Source of the DNA: Alteromonas ponticola
GTDB taxonomy: Bacteria > Pseudomonadota > Gammaproteobacteria > Enterobacterales > Alteromonadaceae
Assembly: GCF_012911815.1 (NCBI RefSeq)
Contig: NZ_JAATNW010000001.1
Span: forward strand, 186,001-250,000
Length of the DNA stretch: 64,000 nt
Direction of reading: 5' to 3'
Part shown: positions 37,952 through 47,596 of the stretch, one piece after another
Numbering within the stretch: position 1 is the first letter of the stretch
Layout of the letters: every line of letters begins with the position of its first letter
The notes under the pieces: generated by a model
Told to the model about the DNA's origin: nothing
What the model saw: the letters and a program-made list of their open reading frames with translations, nothing else
Database searches by the model: none
Position numbers and translations under genes: made by a program

Positions 37952-39319
37952 ATGCGCCTTATCAAATTTAAAACTCGGCTCAACACGACATGGGAAGCAG
38001 TCAGTACCAGTTATTGGTTTATACCCGTGGTTATGATGATTGCCATGAGCGTGCTGTGTCTGTCATGTCTATTTATCATTCAACGTTCTCAATTACCCGA
38101 TTTTGTTATCAACCTGATCCCAACAGTTCAGGAAGATGGTGCCAGACAACTTTTATCGACCCTGGCCACCGCGATTATCACAGCAACAAGTATTGCTTTT
38201 TCGATGACAATCGTGGTTCTAACCATGGCGTCGGCCCAGTTTGGTCCCAGGCTGTTACGTACCTTTATGCTGGACAAAGCAACGCAAAGTGTTTTAGGTA
38301 TTCTGGTGTCATCTTTTTTGTTTTGTATCATTGCGCTGCATCATCTTGGCGCAATCAGGGATAACGCTGACGCGCTTTCCATTATCTCTACCGTAACCTT
38401 CTTTATCGGCATAGTGAATTTGTTTGCGCTTATCTTCTTTATCCACCATCTTTCAAATGCAATACAGGCTGAAGAAGTCATACACAAAAGTTTCGATGAT
38501 TTTAAAGTCAATCTGCCGTCACTGCTTCCGAAACCGGAAAAAGAAGACAATGAACAGCCCATTCCCAATAAATTAGTACCTGAAGCGGAATACACAATTG
38601 CCTATTTTTCTGAATCTGGAGGATACGTACAGACCATCAATTATTCGGAGTTTCTTAACTCTGAAATTAGAGGTGTGTCTGGTTTTGAAATACTGGTCAG
38701 AAGCGGTGACCATGTAATGCCTGGTGAGAAGATCGTCATAATTCATTCTAGATTTGCATTGACCGAACAACACCTTACCAGCTTAAACGGGCTGATATTG
38801 CTTGGGCATCGCAGAACCCCCGTTCAGGATCCAGAGTTTGCAATCAGTCAACTGGTGGAAATTGCGCTCAGAGCACTGTCACCAGGAATAAATGATCCGT
38901 TTACCGCAATTTCCTGTCTGGATAAGCTCACTTCTGCCTGTATTCTGATGAGTCGCCGTCCTTTCCCCTTCGACACAATCTTCAATACAGAACGCCAAAC
39001 ATGGTTAAAACGCAGAACGTTTACCCTGTCAGGAGTAATCAACACGTCATTTGACCAAATCAGGCAATCAGGGAAAAGCCATATCGCTATTGGCTTGCAT
39101 ATGTTGGATTGTTTACAAAAGCTTAGCCATCATTTGAGTGAGGACTATGAAAAACTGATCAAACAGCAAGCCAATGCCACTTATGAGCTCTTAATGGATG
39201 CCAGACCTTCATTAGTCGACAAGGACAAGGTAGAACGTATCATGGTTAACTTTGATGTGCACGACACCGTGTTCGCACACCGTAACCACGCAAAAGAAAA
39301 ATTCGGGAGTGCCAGCTAA
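37952..39319 (+). CDS. DUF2254 membrane protein
   Basis: This 455-residue protein matches DUF2254. Four transmembrane helices lie at about 22-45, 68-90, 112-132 and 142-168; between them is the family signature STLATAIITATSIAFSMTIVVLT and ASAQFGPRLLRTF (here split). The cytoplasmic or periplasmic C-terminal half has LVEIALRALSPGINDPFTAISCLD, also typical. Function unknown; homologues are frequent in organisms exposed to osmotic or oxidative stress. It follows the hemerythrin terminator by about 90 bases and is followed by its own terminator. Confidence 0.87.
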   Translation: MRLIKFKTRLNTTWEAVSTSYWFIPVVMMIAMSVLCLSCLFIIQRSQLPDFVINLIPTVQEDGARQLLSTLATAIITATSIAFSMTIVVLTMASAQFGPRLLRTFMLDKATQSVLGILVSSFLFCIIALHHLGAIRDNADALSIISTVTFFIGIVNLFALIFFIHHLSNAIQAEEVIHKSFDDFKVNLPSLLPKPEKEDNEQPIPNKLVPEAEYTIAYFSESGGYVQTINYSEFLNSEIRGVSGFEILVRSGDHVMPGEKIVIIHSRFALTEQHLTSLNGLILLGHRRTPVQDPEFAISQLVEIALRALSPGINDPFTAISCLDKLTSACILMSRRPFPFDTIFNTERQTWLKRRTFTLSGVINTSFDQIRQSGKSHIAIGLHMLDCLQKLSHHLSEDYEKLIKQQANATYELLMDARPSLVDKDKVERIMVNFDVHDTVFAHRNHAKEKFGSAS

Positions 39320-39339
39320 TAGGCTGCGACTCCCGTTAA
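39304..39339 (+). terminator. stem-loop at the end of the DUF2254 gene
   Basis: CGGGAGT (39304-39310) pairs with ACTCCCG (39329-39335), with partial pairing inside the loop and a short TTAAAC tail. The left arm overlaps the last codons of the gene. Confidence 0.5.
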
Positions 39340-39351
39340 ACGTAAACGACG

Positions 39352-39510
39352 TTATCGTGTGGCGATAATGTAAACAGCGTGGATGATTCCTGGGATATAT
39401 CCCAAAATAGTTAATATCACGTTGATCCAGAAATGTTTACCCAGACCCACCTGTAAAAACACCCCAAGAGGGGGAAGTAAAATTGAAAGAATAATGCGAA
39501 TAATATCCAT
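39352..39510 (-). CDS. Pmp3/YqaE-family small membrane protein
   Basis: The true start is ATG 39510 (AAGGA upstream), giving 52 residues: MDIIRIILSILLPPLGVFLQ then a GLGKHFWINVILTILGYIPG stretch. Two membrane helices with the LPPxGVxLQ and LGxxPGIIHAxY signatures identify the Pmp3/UPF0057 family. Members are stress-induced and affect membrane potential or salt tolerance in plants and yeast; the bacterial role is unclear. The longer frame back to 39567 adds an unrelated N-terminus and is not used. Confidence 0.9.
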   Translation of the reverse strand: MDIIRIILSILLPPLGVFLQVGLGKHFWINVILTILGYIPGIIHAVYIIATR

Positions 39511-39645
39511 CTTAAAGTCCTTATCTAGAACGTTAACAATAACATGTAACCAATATTGGTCGCGCAAGCCATCACACTAACCAGCAAATGATGTTTTCTC
39601 AACTTGATTTACTGCAAGTTGTTTGCCAGCCTGGAATGTTTAGGG

Positions 39646-41853
39646 TTAATTCTCTTGTTTAGTAGCGTCGGTCAGTTCATTGGCGGACACCGGCTTACTC
39701 AGGTGAAAGCCCTGGGCCTGAGTAAAGCCAAGCTCTTTCAATAATGCCAGCGTCATATTACATTCCACACCCTTTGCGGTTGCTGAACAGCCGACGTCGC
39801 GCGCTAACGCCAGCGTGCCTTGCATTACTCGCTGAGCGCATTGATTAGACTCTACATCGACTGCGAAAAACTTATCTAACTTCAGTTTAGCGTGAGAAAA
39901 TGCCTTAAGGTGATTTAATGTAAGATAACCTGTGCCAAAATCATCGATGGCAATATTGAACCCCTGGTCGTGCAAAACTTTCAATTTCTGCGTAGCAACA
40001 ACCCCATTACTGGCAATATCCCGCTCTTTAATTTCAATTTCGACATCAGCAGTTTTAAGTCCATTCCTCTTGACGCACTCGACCAGTTTTTCAACAAAGC
40101 TATCTTGATGAATATCCGCTGCCGAAATATTAATTGCTACCTTGAAAAGACAACCCTGCTGCCGAAATCGGGCTAAATCTGATAGCGCGCGACGTATGAC
40201 CCAATCTGTTACCTGAGTCAGCATCCCGGCCGCGCTTGCGACCTGCAAAAACTCTTCAGGTTCAACATTACCTAGTTCGGCATTTTTCCATCTCAGCAGA
40301 GCCTCTACCGTATCTATTGTGTTAGTGAGCAGATTATAAACAGGCTGATAAACCAACGTGAGCTCTTCATTTAACCCCAACAACGCTTCATTCAACTTCT
40401 TCGCTAGCGTGAATTGACGTGTTACGCTTAAGTCGAGTGCGTTATTGTAGTGAATTAGCTTTTGATCCCGTGCCGCGGCTTCAGCAAACGCGACGCTGAC
40501 TTTTTGGTCTATGTCAGCCACATCGTTGGCCGGAGTAGGACAATCAATGATAACCACAGCGATATTGATTGAAATTGAAAAAAAATCCTGTTCTACAGGT
40601 TGCTCTACAATATGATAAAGGGTTTCGATCTGCGCATCAGTGAGCCGGTGCTCTGGAAAAAAAGCAATATCTCCATCAGCTGTTCTTGCTGCCTTACCAG
40701 GCCACCGTCTAATCCTCTTAGCTATCACGTGTAGACAGAACTCAGCCCTGTCTGCGCCATGAAATTTAGTGATAGCATCAAAATCCAGCAGTTTAAAAAA
40801 AACCAATTGCAAGGAGACATTTTGTGTTATCGATTTTGTCACCTCCTGATCAAAATAGGCTCGATTGAAAAGACCGGGAATACGGTCCTGATGAGACTGA
40901 TGGGTTTTATAATTTTCGTCGCGTACCAGCGTATGTTGAAGCGAATTAAGCGCCCCATGTAATTGAGTTAATTCTACAAAATTGGAACGAAATTGTGACT
41001 GTTTCACTGCACCGTGGCGACCTGTGCTTTCTGTCAGTGCTGACAAACGCACCAGTGACTTACTGATGTTGCTGCCGAGCCAATGGGCGGCAAATAACAT
41101 GATTGCAGTTAACAATAATACGAGCCACAGCAGGTTATATAATAGTTTCTGTAATATATTGGACTGTGGACTCAAATCAAGAAGAAGAAAAATAGAAAGC
41201 CCTGGGTGAGTAAACGTGGCTGAATTTAACCTGTTCAGCGACAATACTTTTTCGCCAGTGTCATAATATGTTGCGGAAAGGTTTTCCGGCGACACTTTAA
41301 CCATTGACGAAAGAGCATCGGTTGTTAAATGGGTGGTGGACAACAACAACTCATCGGTAGGTGATAGCAAAAGCACATCGGTATCATAGTCAAAAACCAA
41401 TTCACTAAACAATGAGGCTTTGATTGTTTCTCTCGCTGTCAATGTCAATCGTGGCGCTATTGCTACAGATACCTTCAAATACACTTGGTTATTGATGGTT
41501 TCAAGACCATAGGTTAGCGGTTTCTCCAGGGTAGCCCTGTCGACAGTAAAGGCCGCGTCTCTAACGCTACTAAATTGTTCGGCAATGCGATTTAATGCCT
41601 CTACATCAGCCAGTTCAAGTCTTGTCTGAAAAACAGCTGATTGTTGCAGTTCTGTGGCTTGTTGGTGAAGAGTTTCAGCAGACTGCTGAATTGTCTTATA
41701 AACCTGCTGTTCAGAAAGATGGCGAAGACGCTGAGAACGTTCGTCTAAAAGATCGTAACTTGCTATCCAGACTGCAATTGCACAAAGGGCGCCTGTAAGC
41801 AAAACCCCGGCTATTATTGCACCAATCAGTGTAGTTTTAATTGTTAAGTGCAT
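39646..41853 (-). CDS. membrane receptor with degenerate GGDEF and near-intact EAL domains
   Basis: This 735-residue protein has a transmembrane helix at about 10-32, a periplasmic sensor of about 210 residues, a second helix (about 243-262), a HAMP-like linker, a GGDEF-fold region (about 320-460) and an EAL domain (about 480-725). The GGDEF loop is replaced by TADGDIAFF and the usual metal-binding aspartates are gone, so it should not make c-di-GMP. The EAL domain keeps VEALLRW, INIS, IDDFGTGY and KLDK, but AEGVE is AKGVE, losing a catalytic glutamate. By analogy with LapD or CsrD it may bind c-di-GMP or RNA-decay partners and not cleave. A protein-specific role is not shown. Confidence 0.85.
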   Translation of the reverse strand: MHLTIKTTLIGAIIAGVLLTGALCAIAVWIASYDLLDERSQRLRHLSEQQVYKTIQQSAETLHQQATELQQSAVFQTRLELADVEALNRIAEQFSSVRDAAFTVDRATLEKPLTYGLETINNQVYLKVSVAIAPRLTLTARETIKASLFSELVFDYDTDVLLLSPTDELLLSTTHLTTDALSSMVKVSPENLSATYYDTGEKVLSLNRLNSATFTHPGLSIFLLLDLSPQSNILQKLLYNLLWLVLLLTAIMLFAAHWLGSNISKSLVRLSALTESTGRHGAVKQSQFRSNFVELTQLHGALNSLQHTLVRDENYKTHQSHQDRIPGLFNRAYFDQEVTKSITQNVSLQLVFFKLLDFDAITKFHGADRAEFCLHVIAKRIRRWPGKAARTADGDIAFFPEHRLTDAQIETLYHIVEQPVEQDFFSISINIAVVIIDCPTPANDVADIDQKVSVAFAEAAARDQKLIHYNNALDLSVTRQFTLAKKLNEALLGLNEELTLVYQPVYNLLTNTIDTVEALLRWKNAELGNVEPEEFLQVASAAGMLTQVTDWVIRRALSDLARFRQQGCLFKVAINISAADIHQDSFVEKLVECVKRNGLKTADVEIEIKERDIASNGVVATQKLKVLHDQGFNIAIDDFGTGYLTLNHLKAFSHAKLKLDKFFAVDVESNQCAQRVMQGTLALARDVGCSATAKGVECNMTLALLKELGFTQAQGFHLSKPVSANELTDATKQEN

Positions 41854-42000
41854 AAAAATACGACCGCTTAAATTGTTGGATAGTAAAGGCTTATAGCAAA
41901 GCGCATCGTTAGCTACTGACGCAATGCGGTTGGAATTTAATACCCCTTAAGGCGTGTATCTGATCAGGGCAGAGTCAATTTATCAGTGAATCACAGACAC

Positions 42001-42028
42001 AAAAAAAGCTGCAATTTATGCAGCTTTT
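42001..42028 (-). terminator. terminator after tRNA-Leu
   Basis: AAAGCTGCA (42005-42013) pairs with TGCAGCTTT (42019-42027) around a five-base loop; the minus strand continues with a U-run (As 42001-42007). It follows the tRNA end by about 7 bases. Confidence 0.85.
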
Positions 42029-42034
42029 CAAATT

Positions 42035-42120
42035 TGGTGCGGAAGGCGGGACTTGAACCCGCACGAGCAATGCTCACCACCCCCTCAAGATGGCGTGTCT
42101 ACCAATTCCACCACTTCCGC
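42035..42120 (-). tRNA. leuU: tRNA-Leu (anticodon GAG)
   Basis: The 86-base tRNA has an acceptor stem GCGGAAG/CTTCCGC with encoded CCA at its 3' end, a D-arm with GGTAGACACG, the anticodon stem CCATC/GGTGG with loop TTGAGGG (anticodon GAG), a long variable arm of class II and the T-arm GGGTTCAAGTCCC. These are features of tRNA-Leu that reads CUU and CUC. It follows secG by 6 bases, as in E. coli where leuU follows secG. A metY-like tRNA and rimP-nusA, which would come next in E. coli, are absent here. Confidence 0.97.
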
Positions 42121-42126
42121 GAAAAA

Positions 42127-42537
42127 TTAATTGTTGCCGTCTTTATCGTCTTCGTTATCGACAACCGGCACGTCCGATTGCTCCTGACTGACAACGGGCA
42201 CGTCCGAATCGTTAACAGGAACCGTATTGGCATCCTCTGCTGGAACAGACTCTTGTTGAGCAGCTGGAACTTCCAGATTATCCCACTGATCTTCTGTCGT
42301 TTCGCGATTCGCAGTAAGATTTCCCAAAATCAAACTAATAAGAAAAAACAGGGTCGCTAAAACACCTGTAGTGCGCGTCATAAAATTTCCAGACCCACTC
42401 GATCCAAAAACCGTATTTGAGCCACCCGCACCAAACGATGCGCCCATACCAGCACCTTTACCTTGTTGAATCAGAACAAATCCGATTAACATAAGTGCAA
42501 CGATCAGGTACGAAACTAACAGCACTTCGTATAACAT
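42127..42537 (-). CDS. secG: preprotein translocase subunit SecG
   Basis: SecG is the accessory subunit of SecYEG. I start at ATG 42537 (MLYEVLLVSYLIVALMLIGF), because the frame to 42573 overlaps the tpiA end. Two membrane helices (about 3-25 and 52-73) enclose the conserved QQGKGAGMGASFGAG...SNTVFGSSGSGNFM segment. The acidic C-terminal tail is longer than in E. coli (136 vs 110 aa) and contains two DVPVV repeats. It lies 10 bases after tpiA and 6 bases before tRNA-Leu. Confidence 0.95.
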   Translation of the reverse strand: MLYEVLLVSYLIVALMLIGFVLIQQGKGAGMGASFGAGGSNTVFGSSGSGNFMTRTTGVLATLFFLISLILGNLTANRETTEDQWDNLEVPAAQQESVPAEDANTVPVNDSDVPVVSQEQSDVPVVDNEDDKDGNN

Positions 42538-42547
42538 AATTACCTCG

Positions 42548-43288
42548 TCAGTTTGCCGCTTGGCAAATTGCAATAAAATCTTCTAGCTTAAGACTGGCTC
42601 CACCAATCAATCCACCGTCAACGTCGGGCTGCGAGAATAACTCTTTAGCATTATCAGCTTTGACGCTGCCGCCATAAAGCAGGCTGATGCTATCTCCCAC
42701 CCCTTGTGCATTTTCATTTAATGTTTGACGAATAAATGCATGCACTTCCTGGGCTTGTTGAGGCGTCGCAGTTTTGCCCGTGCCGATGGCCCAAATTGGC
42801 TCATACGCAATGACACAGCGTTTCAACGCTTCAACACTTAATAAATCTGTTAATGCTTTAATTTGGTCGCCGATAAAAGCTTCAACGGTCTGCTGCTCGC
42901 GAACACTTAATGGTTCGCCAACACATACAATTGGAACAAGCCCTTGCTCTATTGCCTGTGCCGCTTTTTTAGCTACCAGCTCGCTGCTTTCATGTTGAGA
43001 TTCTCTGCGCTCTGAATGCCCAACAATCACATGACTGCAACCCGCATCTTTCAACATGGCCACCGAAAGTTCTCCGGTATGTGCGCCATTATCAAGATGA
43101 CTTACATTCTGGCCACCCAGACTGAAATCATGATTTGAAAACAAAGGTAAATAAATTGATGGTGGGCAAATTACAACAGTGCAGGACAGCTGCTGCGTTT
43201 TCAATTCGTTGGAAAATTGGCTGACCAGGCTTCGATCACCGTTCATTTTCCAATTTCCAGCCACCATAGGTACGCGGTTGTTTTCCAT
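42548..43288 (-). CDS. tpiA: triosephosphate isomerase TpiA
   Basis: TpiA interconverts dihydroxyacetone phosphate and glyceraldehyde-3-phosphate. The 246-residue barrel has the lysine motif GNWKMNG (about 11-17), the catalytic His in IVGHSERR, the glutamate motif AYEPIWAIGTGK, and the phosphate-binding YGGSVK. Its position between glmM and secG is as in Pseudomonas; in E. coli it is elsewhere. The ATG at 43288 is 97 bases after the glmM stop. Confidence 0.97.
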   Translation of the reverse strand: MENNRVPMVAGNWKMNGDRSLVSQFSNELKTQQLSCTVVICPPSIYLPLFSNHDFSLGGQNVSHLDNGAHTGELSVAMLKDAGCSHVIVGHSERRESQHESSELVAKKAAQAIEQGLVPIVCVGEPLSVREQQTVEAFIGDQIKALTDLLSVEALKRCVIAYEPIWAIGTGKTATPQQAQEVHAFIRQTLNENAQGVGDSISLLYGGSVKADNAKELFSQPDVDGGLIGGASLKLEDFIAICQAAN

Positions 43289-43384
43289 TACTGTTCCAGC
43301 CTTAGCCCTATTAAAGCGGGCGTGATATTAACGATTTCAGGATTAATATACAAGTATAAAAACGTATTTACATACACTTGCAAA

Positions 43385-44728
43385 CTAACTGGCTACTTTA
43401 CGTACAGCCTCAGCGATACTCTCTGACCATTTGACAGACTCTGCTTCATCCTCCGCTTCGACCATCACGCGGATCAATGGTTCGGTGCCACTTTTACGTA
43501 ACAGCACACGCCCTCTTTTACCCAGTGAATTTTCAGCTTCCATGGTCGCAGATTTAACACTGTCTGCATCCAATGGATTGACTCCGCCAGGCGCGTAGCG
43601 AATATTAATAAGCTGTTGCGGGTACTTTTCAAACCCGCTGCTAAGTGAGTGTAAATCCATATTCGATCTGATCATAGCAATCAGTACCTGCAACCCTGCA
43701 ACGATGCCATCACCGGTAGATGACGCATTCAAGTTTAATACGTGACCTGAATTCTCACCGCCTATGCTCCACCCCTTCTGCTGAAGCAATTCCATAACGT
43801 AACGATCACCCACCTTGCTGCGGGCAAAAGGTACGCCCAACTTATTTAAAGCATTTTCAAGGCCCAGATTACTCATCAGGGTACCCACTACGCCACCTTG
43901 CATTCGGCCATTCTTTAGTGCGTCTCTAGCAATAATAAACAGGATCTGATCACCGTCTATAATATTACCGAGATGGTCTACCATCATAATACGGTCGCCA
44001 TCGCCATCCAACGCAAAACCAAGGTCGGCGCCGGTTTCTTTCACTTTATCAACCAACCCCTGAAGCGAAGTTGCACCTACATTTTCATTGATATTTAAAC
44101 CATTAGGGGAGGTGCCGATTTCGATTACTTCTGCACCCAGCTCACTCAACACATTGGGCGCTATGTGATAGGTCGCGCCATGTGCGCAATCAACAACTAT
44201 TTTTAAGTCCTGAAGAGACAGTTCTGATGGGAACGTACCTTTACAAAACTCGATGTAGCGTCCGGCAGCATCACTGATACGGGTTGCTTTGCCCAACTTA
44301 TTGGAAGCAACACATGTCATTGGCTGGTCCATCATCGATTCGATAGCCAATTCAATGTCATCATCCAGTTTGAAACCATCTGAAGAGAAAAATTTGATGC
44401 CGTTATCATAGTAAGGATTATGCGAGGCACTTATCACTATCCCGGCTTCCGAACGAAATGTCTTGGTCAAGTAAGCAATGGCCGGCGTGGGCATAGGCCC
44501 CAGCAAACCAATATTGATTCCTGCTGCCGACAAGCCAGCTTCCAGCGCAGATTCCAGCATGTAACCAGATATTCTGGTGTCCTTTCCAATCAAAACTTTG
44601 TTGGTTCCCCTGCCAGCTAAAACCTTACCCGCGGCCCAGCCTAATTTGGTAACAAATTCAGGGTTAATGGCACTTTCACCCACTTTACCGCGGATCCCAT
44701 CAGTACCAAAGTATTTGCGATTTCCCAT
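43385..44728 (-). CDS. glmM: phosphoglucosamine mutase GlmM
   Basis: GlmM converts glucosamine-6-phosphate to the 1-phosphate, a precursor for peptidoglycan and LPS. The 447-residue protein starts [17 protein letters not shown] and has the phosphoserine motif [13 protein letters not shown] (S near 102), metal-binding DGDGDR, the sugar-binding GENSGH loop and a C-terminal [12 protein letters not shown] phosphate loop. It lies 20 bases after folP. Confidence 0.97.
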   Translation of the reverse strand: MGNRKYFGTDGIRGKVGESAINPEFVTKLGWAAGKVLAGRGTNKVLIGKDTRISGYMLESALEAGLSAAGINIGLLGPMPTPAIAYLTKTFRSEAGIVISASHNPYYDNGIKFFSSDGFKLDDDIELAIESMMDQPMTCVASNKLGKATRISDAAGRYIEFCKGTFPSELSLQDLKIVVDCAHGATYHIAPNVLSELGAEVIEIGTSPNGLNINENVGATSLQGLVDKVKETGADLGFALDGDGDRIMMVDHLGNIIDGDQILFIIARDALKNGRMQGGVVGTLMSNLGLENALNKLGVPFARSKVGDRYVMELLQQKGWSIGGENSGHVLNLNASSTGDGIVAGLQVLIAMIRSNMDLHSLSSGFEKYPQQLINIRYAPGGVNPLDADSVKSATMEAENSLGKRGRVLLRKSGTEPLIRVMVEAEDEAESVKWSESIAEAVRKVAS

Positions 44729-44747
44729 CGAGGTTCCTCTACGTATT

Positions 44748-45575
44748 CTATTTTTCTAAGGCATTTAAAAAATTAGCAATTTTGACTGCGTCACTGGTTT
44801 GTTTTACATCATGAACGCGCAATATTTTCGCCCCGTTTAATGCAGCGATTGTAGCGACAGAAATATTTCCTGCCAATCTTTCATTTACGTCGTTGTTAAG
44901 CAGATTTCCCAGCATAGACTTATTCGACATGCCCACTAAAAGTGGCACATTCCCATACCCCACCTCTTTTAAATGCTTTAGCAACTGATAATTGTGCTGA
45001 AGCGTTTTTCCGAAGCCGAAACCTGGGTCAAGCAAAATAGCATCTTCTGCAATGCCGGCATGGATGCATGCGTCTACACGTTGCTTGAAAAACAAGTTGA
45101 CATCATTAATCACATCGCTGTAATTCGGATCAATTTGCATGGTCTGTGGTGAGCCCTGCATATGCATCAAACACACGGGTAAATTAAGTTGCGCCGCAGT
45201 ACTTAGTGCATCAGGACGGGTAAGCGCATAAACGTCATTAATAAGTTCGGCGCCAGCGGCGGCGGCTTCTTTCATCACCACCGCTTTATTGGTATCAACT
45301 GAAATGACGCACCCAGACTCTCTGGCCAGCGCTTCAATAATTGGAATAACACGATCTAATTCTTCGGCTTCACTTACTGCCTTTGCACCAGGGCGCGTTG
45401 ATTCACCCCCAATATCAATAAAACTAGCACCCTGTTCTTCCATTTCGCACGCATGCTGCAAAGCGGACGAAATTGAGTTATATCGTCCACCATCAGAAAA
45501 TGAATCAGGAGTAACATTTAAGATGCCCATCACGTGCGCAATGGAAAGATCTACGATTTTATCTTTAAATTTCAT
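44748..45575 (-). CDS. folP: dihydropteroate synthase FolP
   Basis: FolP joins 6-hydroxymethyl-dihydropterin diphosphate and p-aminobenzoate in folate synthesis and is the target of sulfonamides. I use ATG 45575: the protein then begins [20 protein letters not shown], which aligns with E. coli FolP. A TTG at 45614 also opens this frame but lacks support. Motifs: [39 protein letters not shown] and RVHDVK at the end. The protein (275 aa) is near the usual length. A terminator-like hairpin lies between ftsH and folP. Confidence 0.95.
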   Translation of the reverse strand: MKFKDKIVDLSIAHVMGILNVTPDSFSDGGRYNSISSALQHACEMEEQGASFIDIGGESTRPGAKAVSEAEELDRVIPIIEALARESGCVISVDTNKAVVMKEAAAAGAELINDVYALTRPDALSTAAQLNLPVCLMHMQGSPQTMQIDPNYSDVINDVNLFFKQRVDACIHAGIAEDAILLDPGFGFGKTLQHNYQLLKHLKEVGYGNVPLLVGMSNKSMLGNLLNNDVNERLAGNISVATIAALNGAKILRVHDVKQTSDAVKIANFLNALEK

Positions 45576-45615
45576 ATTTGGAAAAGCGGGTGTCAGGACA
45601 TTTAATTGAGGCAAT

Positions 45616-45641
45616 AAAAAACGCCAGAAAAAGTTCTGGCG
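45616..45641. terminator. terminator-like hairpin between ftsH and folP
   Basis: CGCCAGAA (45622-45629) pairs with TTCTGGCG (45634-45641) around AAAG; the minus strand then has UUUUU (As 45616-45620), and the plus strand ends in CGTCTTTTT. It may reduce readthrough from ftsH into folP-glmM. Confidence 0.6.
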
Positions 45642-45655
45642 CGTCTTTTTACTTT

Positions 45656-47596
45656 TTAACCAGGCAGATCACCAGGTTTTCCCACTGACGGCTTGTCCAC
45701 ACCATCGTCGGTAATTTCCCCCTCACGCTGGGGGGTGCCACCGGTAGGTTTGTCACCACCACTTGGCGTACGGTCGTCCCAGTCTGCAGGCGGTCTAACT
45801 TCGCGACGAGCCATCAAGTCGTCAATTTGCTTGGCGTCGATAGTTTCATACTTCATCAGCGCGTCTTTCATGGTATGCAGAATATCCACGTTCTCTTCAA
45901 GAATACGCTTAGCACGTTCGTAATTTGAATCGATGATCGCTTTGATTTCAGCATCAATTGCTCTGGCTGTATCATCCGACATGTGAGATGCCTTGGACAT
46001 TGTTTTGCCAAGAAACACTTCACCTTCTTCTTCTGCGTACAACATTGGGCCCATCTTCGTCGACAGCCCCCACTGCGTAACCATTTTACGTGCTATATCG
46101 GTGGCACGTTCGATGTCGTTAGACGCACCCGTGGTCACTTTTTCATCACCGAATATAATCTGTTCGGCAATTCGGCCACCAAACAAGCTTGAAATCATGC
46201 TTTCAAGATGTTGCTTTGAATGGCTAACCCTGTCCTGCTCAGGCAAGTACATGGTAACACCCAGTGCTCTGCCGCGAGGAATAATTGACACTTTATATAC
46301 TGGGTCGTGTTCTGGAACCAACCGACCTACAATGGCATGCCCAGCTTCATGGTAAGCCGTCATTGCTTTTTCGTCCTCAGACATCACCATCGACTTACGC
46401 TCAGCGCCCATCATGATCTTGTCTTTGGCTTTGTCAAATTCTTCCATGTTGACCAAACGCTTATTCGATCTGGCTGCAAATAAAGCCGCTTCGTTTACAA
46501 GGTTCGCTAAGTCAGCCCCGGAGAAGCCTGGTGTTCCGCGCGCAATCACCGATGGTTCGACATTATCAGCAATAGGCACTTTACGAATATGTACTTTAAG
46601 TATCTGTTCACGACCACGGATATCGGGGAGACCTACAATCACCTGACGGTCAAATCGTCCCGGTCTTAACAGCGCTGGGTCAAGCACGTCTGGACGGTTG
46701 GTTGCGGCAATCACGATAATACCTTCATGACCTTCAAACCCATCCATTTCAACCAGCATCTGGTTCAACGTCTGTTCACGTTCATCGTGTCCGCCACCCA
46801 GGCCAGCACCACGTTGGCGACCTACTGCATCGATTTCGTCGATAAAGATAATACATGGCGCCGCTTTTTTAGCCTGTTCGAACATGTCACGCACCCGGGA
46901 TGCACCCACGCCCACAAACATTTCGACAAAGTCAGAGCCTGAAATAGTGAAGAAAGGCACTTTTGCTTCACCAGCAATGGCTTTTGCCAGCAACGTTTTA
47001 CCGGTTCCAGGAGGACCTACCATAAGCACGCCCTTAGGAATTTTTCCACCCAGTTTCTGGAACTTGCTCGGATCTTTCAGGAAGTCGACTAATTCAGCAA
47101 CATCTTCTTTGGCTTCATCACAGCCAGCAACATCGGCAAACGTCGTTTTGATTTGGTCTTCACCAAGCAGACGCGCTTTGCTTTTTCCAAACGACATTGC
47201 ACCGCGGCCACCGCCGCCCTGCATTTGACGCATGAAAAATATCCACACAGCAATAAGCAGTAACATGGGGAACCAGGAAATGAAGATAGACGTTAAAATT
47301 GATGGTTCTTCAGGCGGCTCGCCTAAAATGCGCACATCTTGTTTAACCAAGTCAGATACCAGTTGATCATCAAAGTATGGAATATAGGTGACAAACGACT
47401 CGCCATTACGCTTTGTGCCGCGGATTTCACGGGCGTCACTGTTAATGCGCACCTCACGAATATTCCCTTGATTTGCTTCTTTCAGGAAGGTTGTGTAGTC
47501 CGTTTGTGCTCGAGTCGATTCGCTAGGAGAAAAACTCTGGAACACCGACATCAACACAACCGCTATGACCAACCATAAGATTAAATTTTTTGCCAT
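45656..47596 (-). CDS. ftsH: ATP-dependent zinc metalloprotease FtsH
   Basis: FtsH degrades misfolded and short-lived membrane and cytoplasmic proteins, including LpxC and heat-shock sigma factor in E. coli. I start at ATG 47596 ([20 protein letters not shown]), as in E. coli; a TTG at 47605 adds only three residues. Features: membrane helices at about 5-20 and 100-120, Walker A GPPGTGKT, Walker [10 protein letters not shown], the second region of homology and zinc motif HEAGH. The 646-residue length matches. The tail is acidic, with [18 protein letters not shown]. The gene rlmE, which usually lies directly upstream, is absent. Confidence 0.98.
   Translation of the reverse strand: MAKNLILWLVIAVVLMSVFQSFSPSESTRAQTDYTTFLKEANQGNIREVRINSDAREIRGTKRNGESFVTYIPYFDDQLVSDLVKQDVRILGEPPEEPSILTSIFISWFPMLLLIAVWIFFMRQMQGGGGRGAMSFGKSKARLLGEDQIKTTFADVAGCDEAKEDVAELVDFLKDPSKFQKLGGKIPKGVLMVGPPGTGKTLLAKAIAGEAKVPFFTISGSDFVEMFVGVGASRVRDMFEQAKKAAPCIIFIDEIDAVGRQRGAGLGGGHDEREQTLNQMLVEMDGFEGHEGIIVIAATNRPDVLDPALLRPGRFDRQVIVGLPDIRGREQILKVHIRKVPIADNVEPSVIARGTPGFSGADLANLVNEAALFAARSNKRLVNMEEFDKAKDKIMMGAERKSMVMSEDEKAMTAYHEAGHAIVGRLVPEHDPVYKVSIIPRGRALGVTMYLPEQDRVSHSKQHLESMISSLFGGRIAEQIIFGDEKVTTGASNDIERATDIARKMVTQWGLSTKMGPMLYAEEEGEVFLGKTMSKASHMSDDTARAIDAEIKAIIDSNYERAKRILEENVDILHTMKDALMKYETIDAKQIDDLMARREVRPPADWDDRTPSGGDKPTGGTPQREGEITDDGVDKPSVGKPGDLPG

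Noticed and set aside
42035..42120. tRNA-Leu as an attachment site of an integrated island
   Set aside because: I could not find a second copy of the tRNA 3' end in the following region, and no integrase is present; kept only as a possible breakpoint.
45576..45614. 13-residue N-terminal extension of FolP from TTG 45614
   Set aside because: The start would lie in the terminator-like hairpin's flank, and the family sequence begins at ATG 45575.
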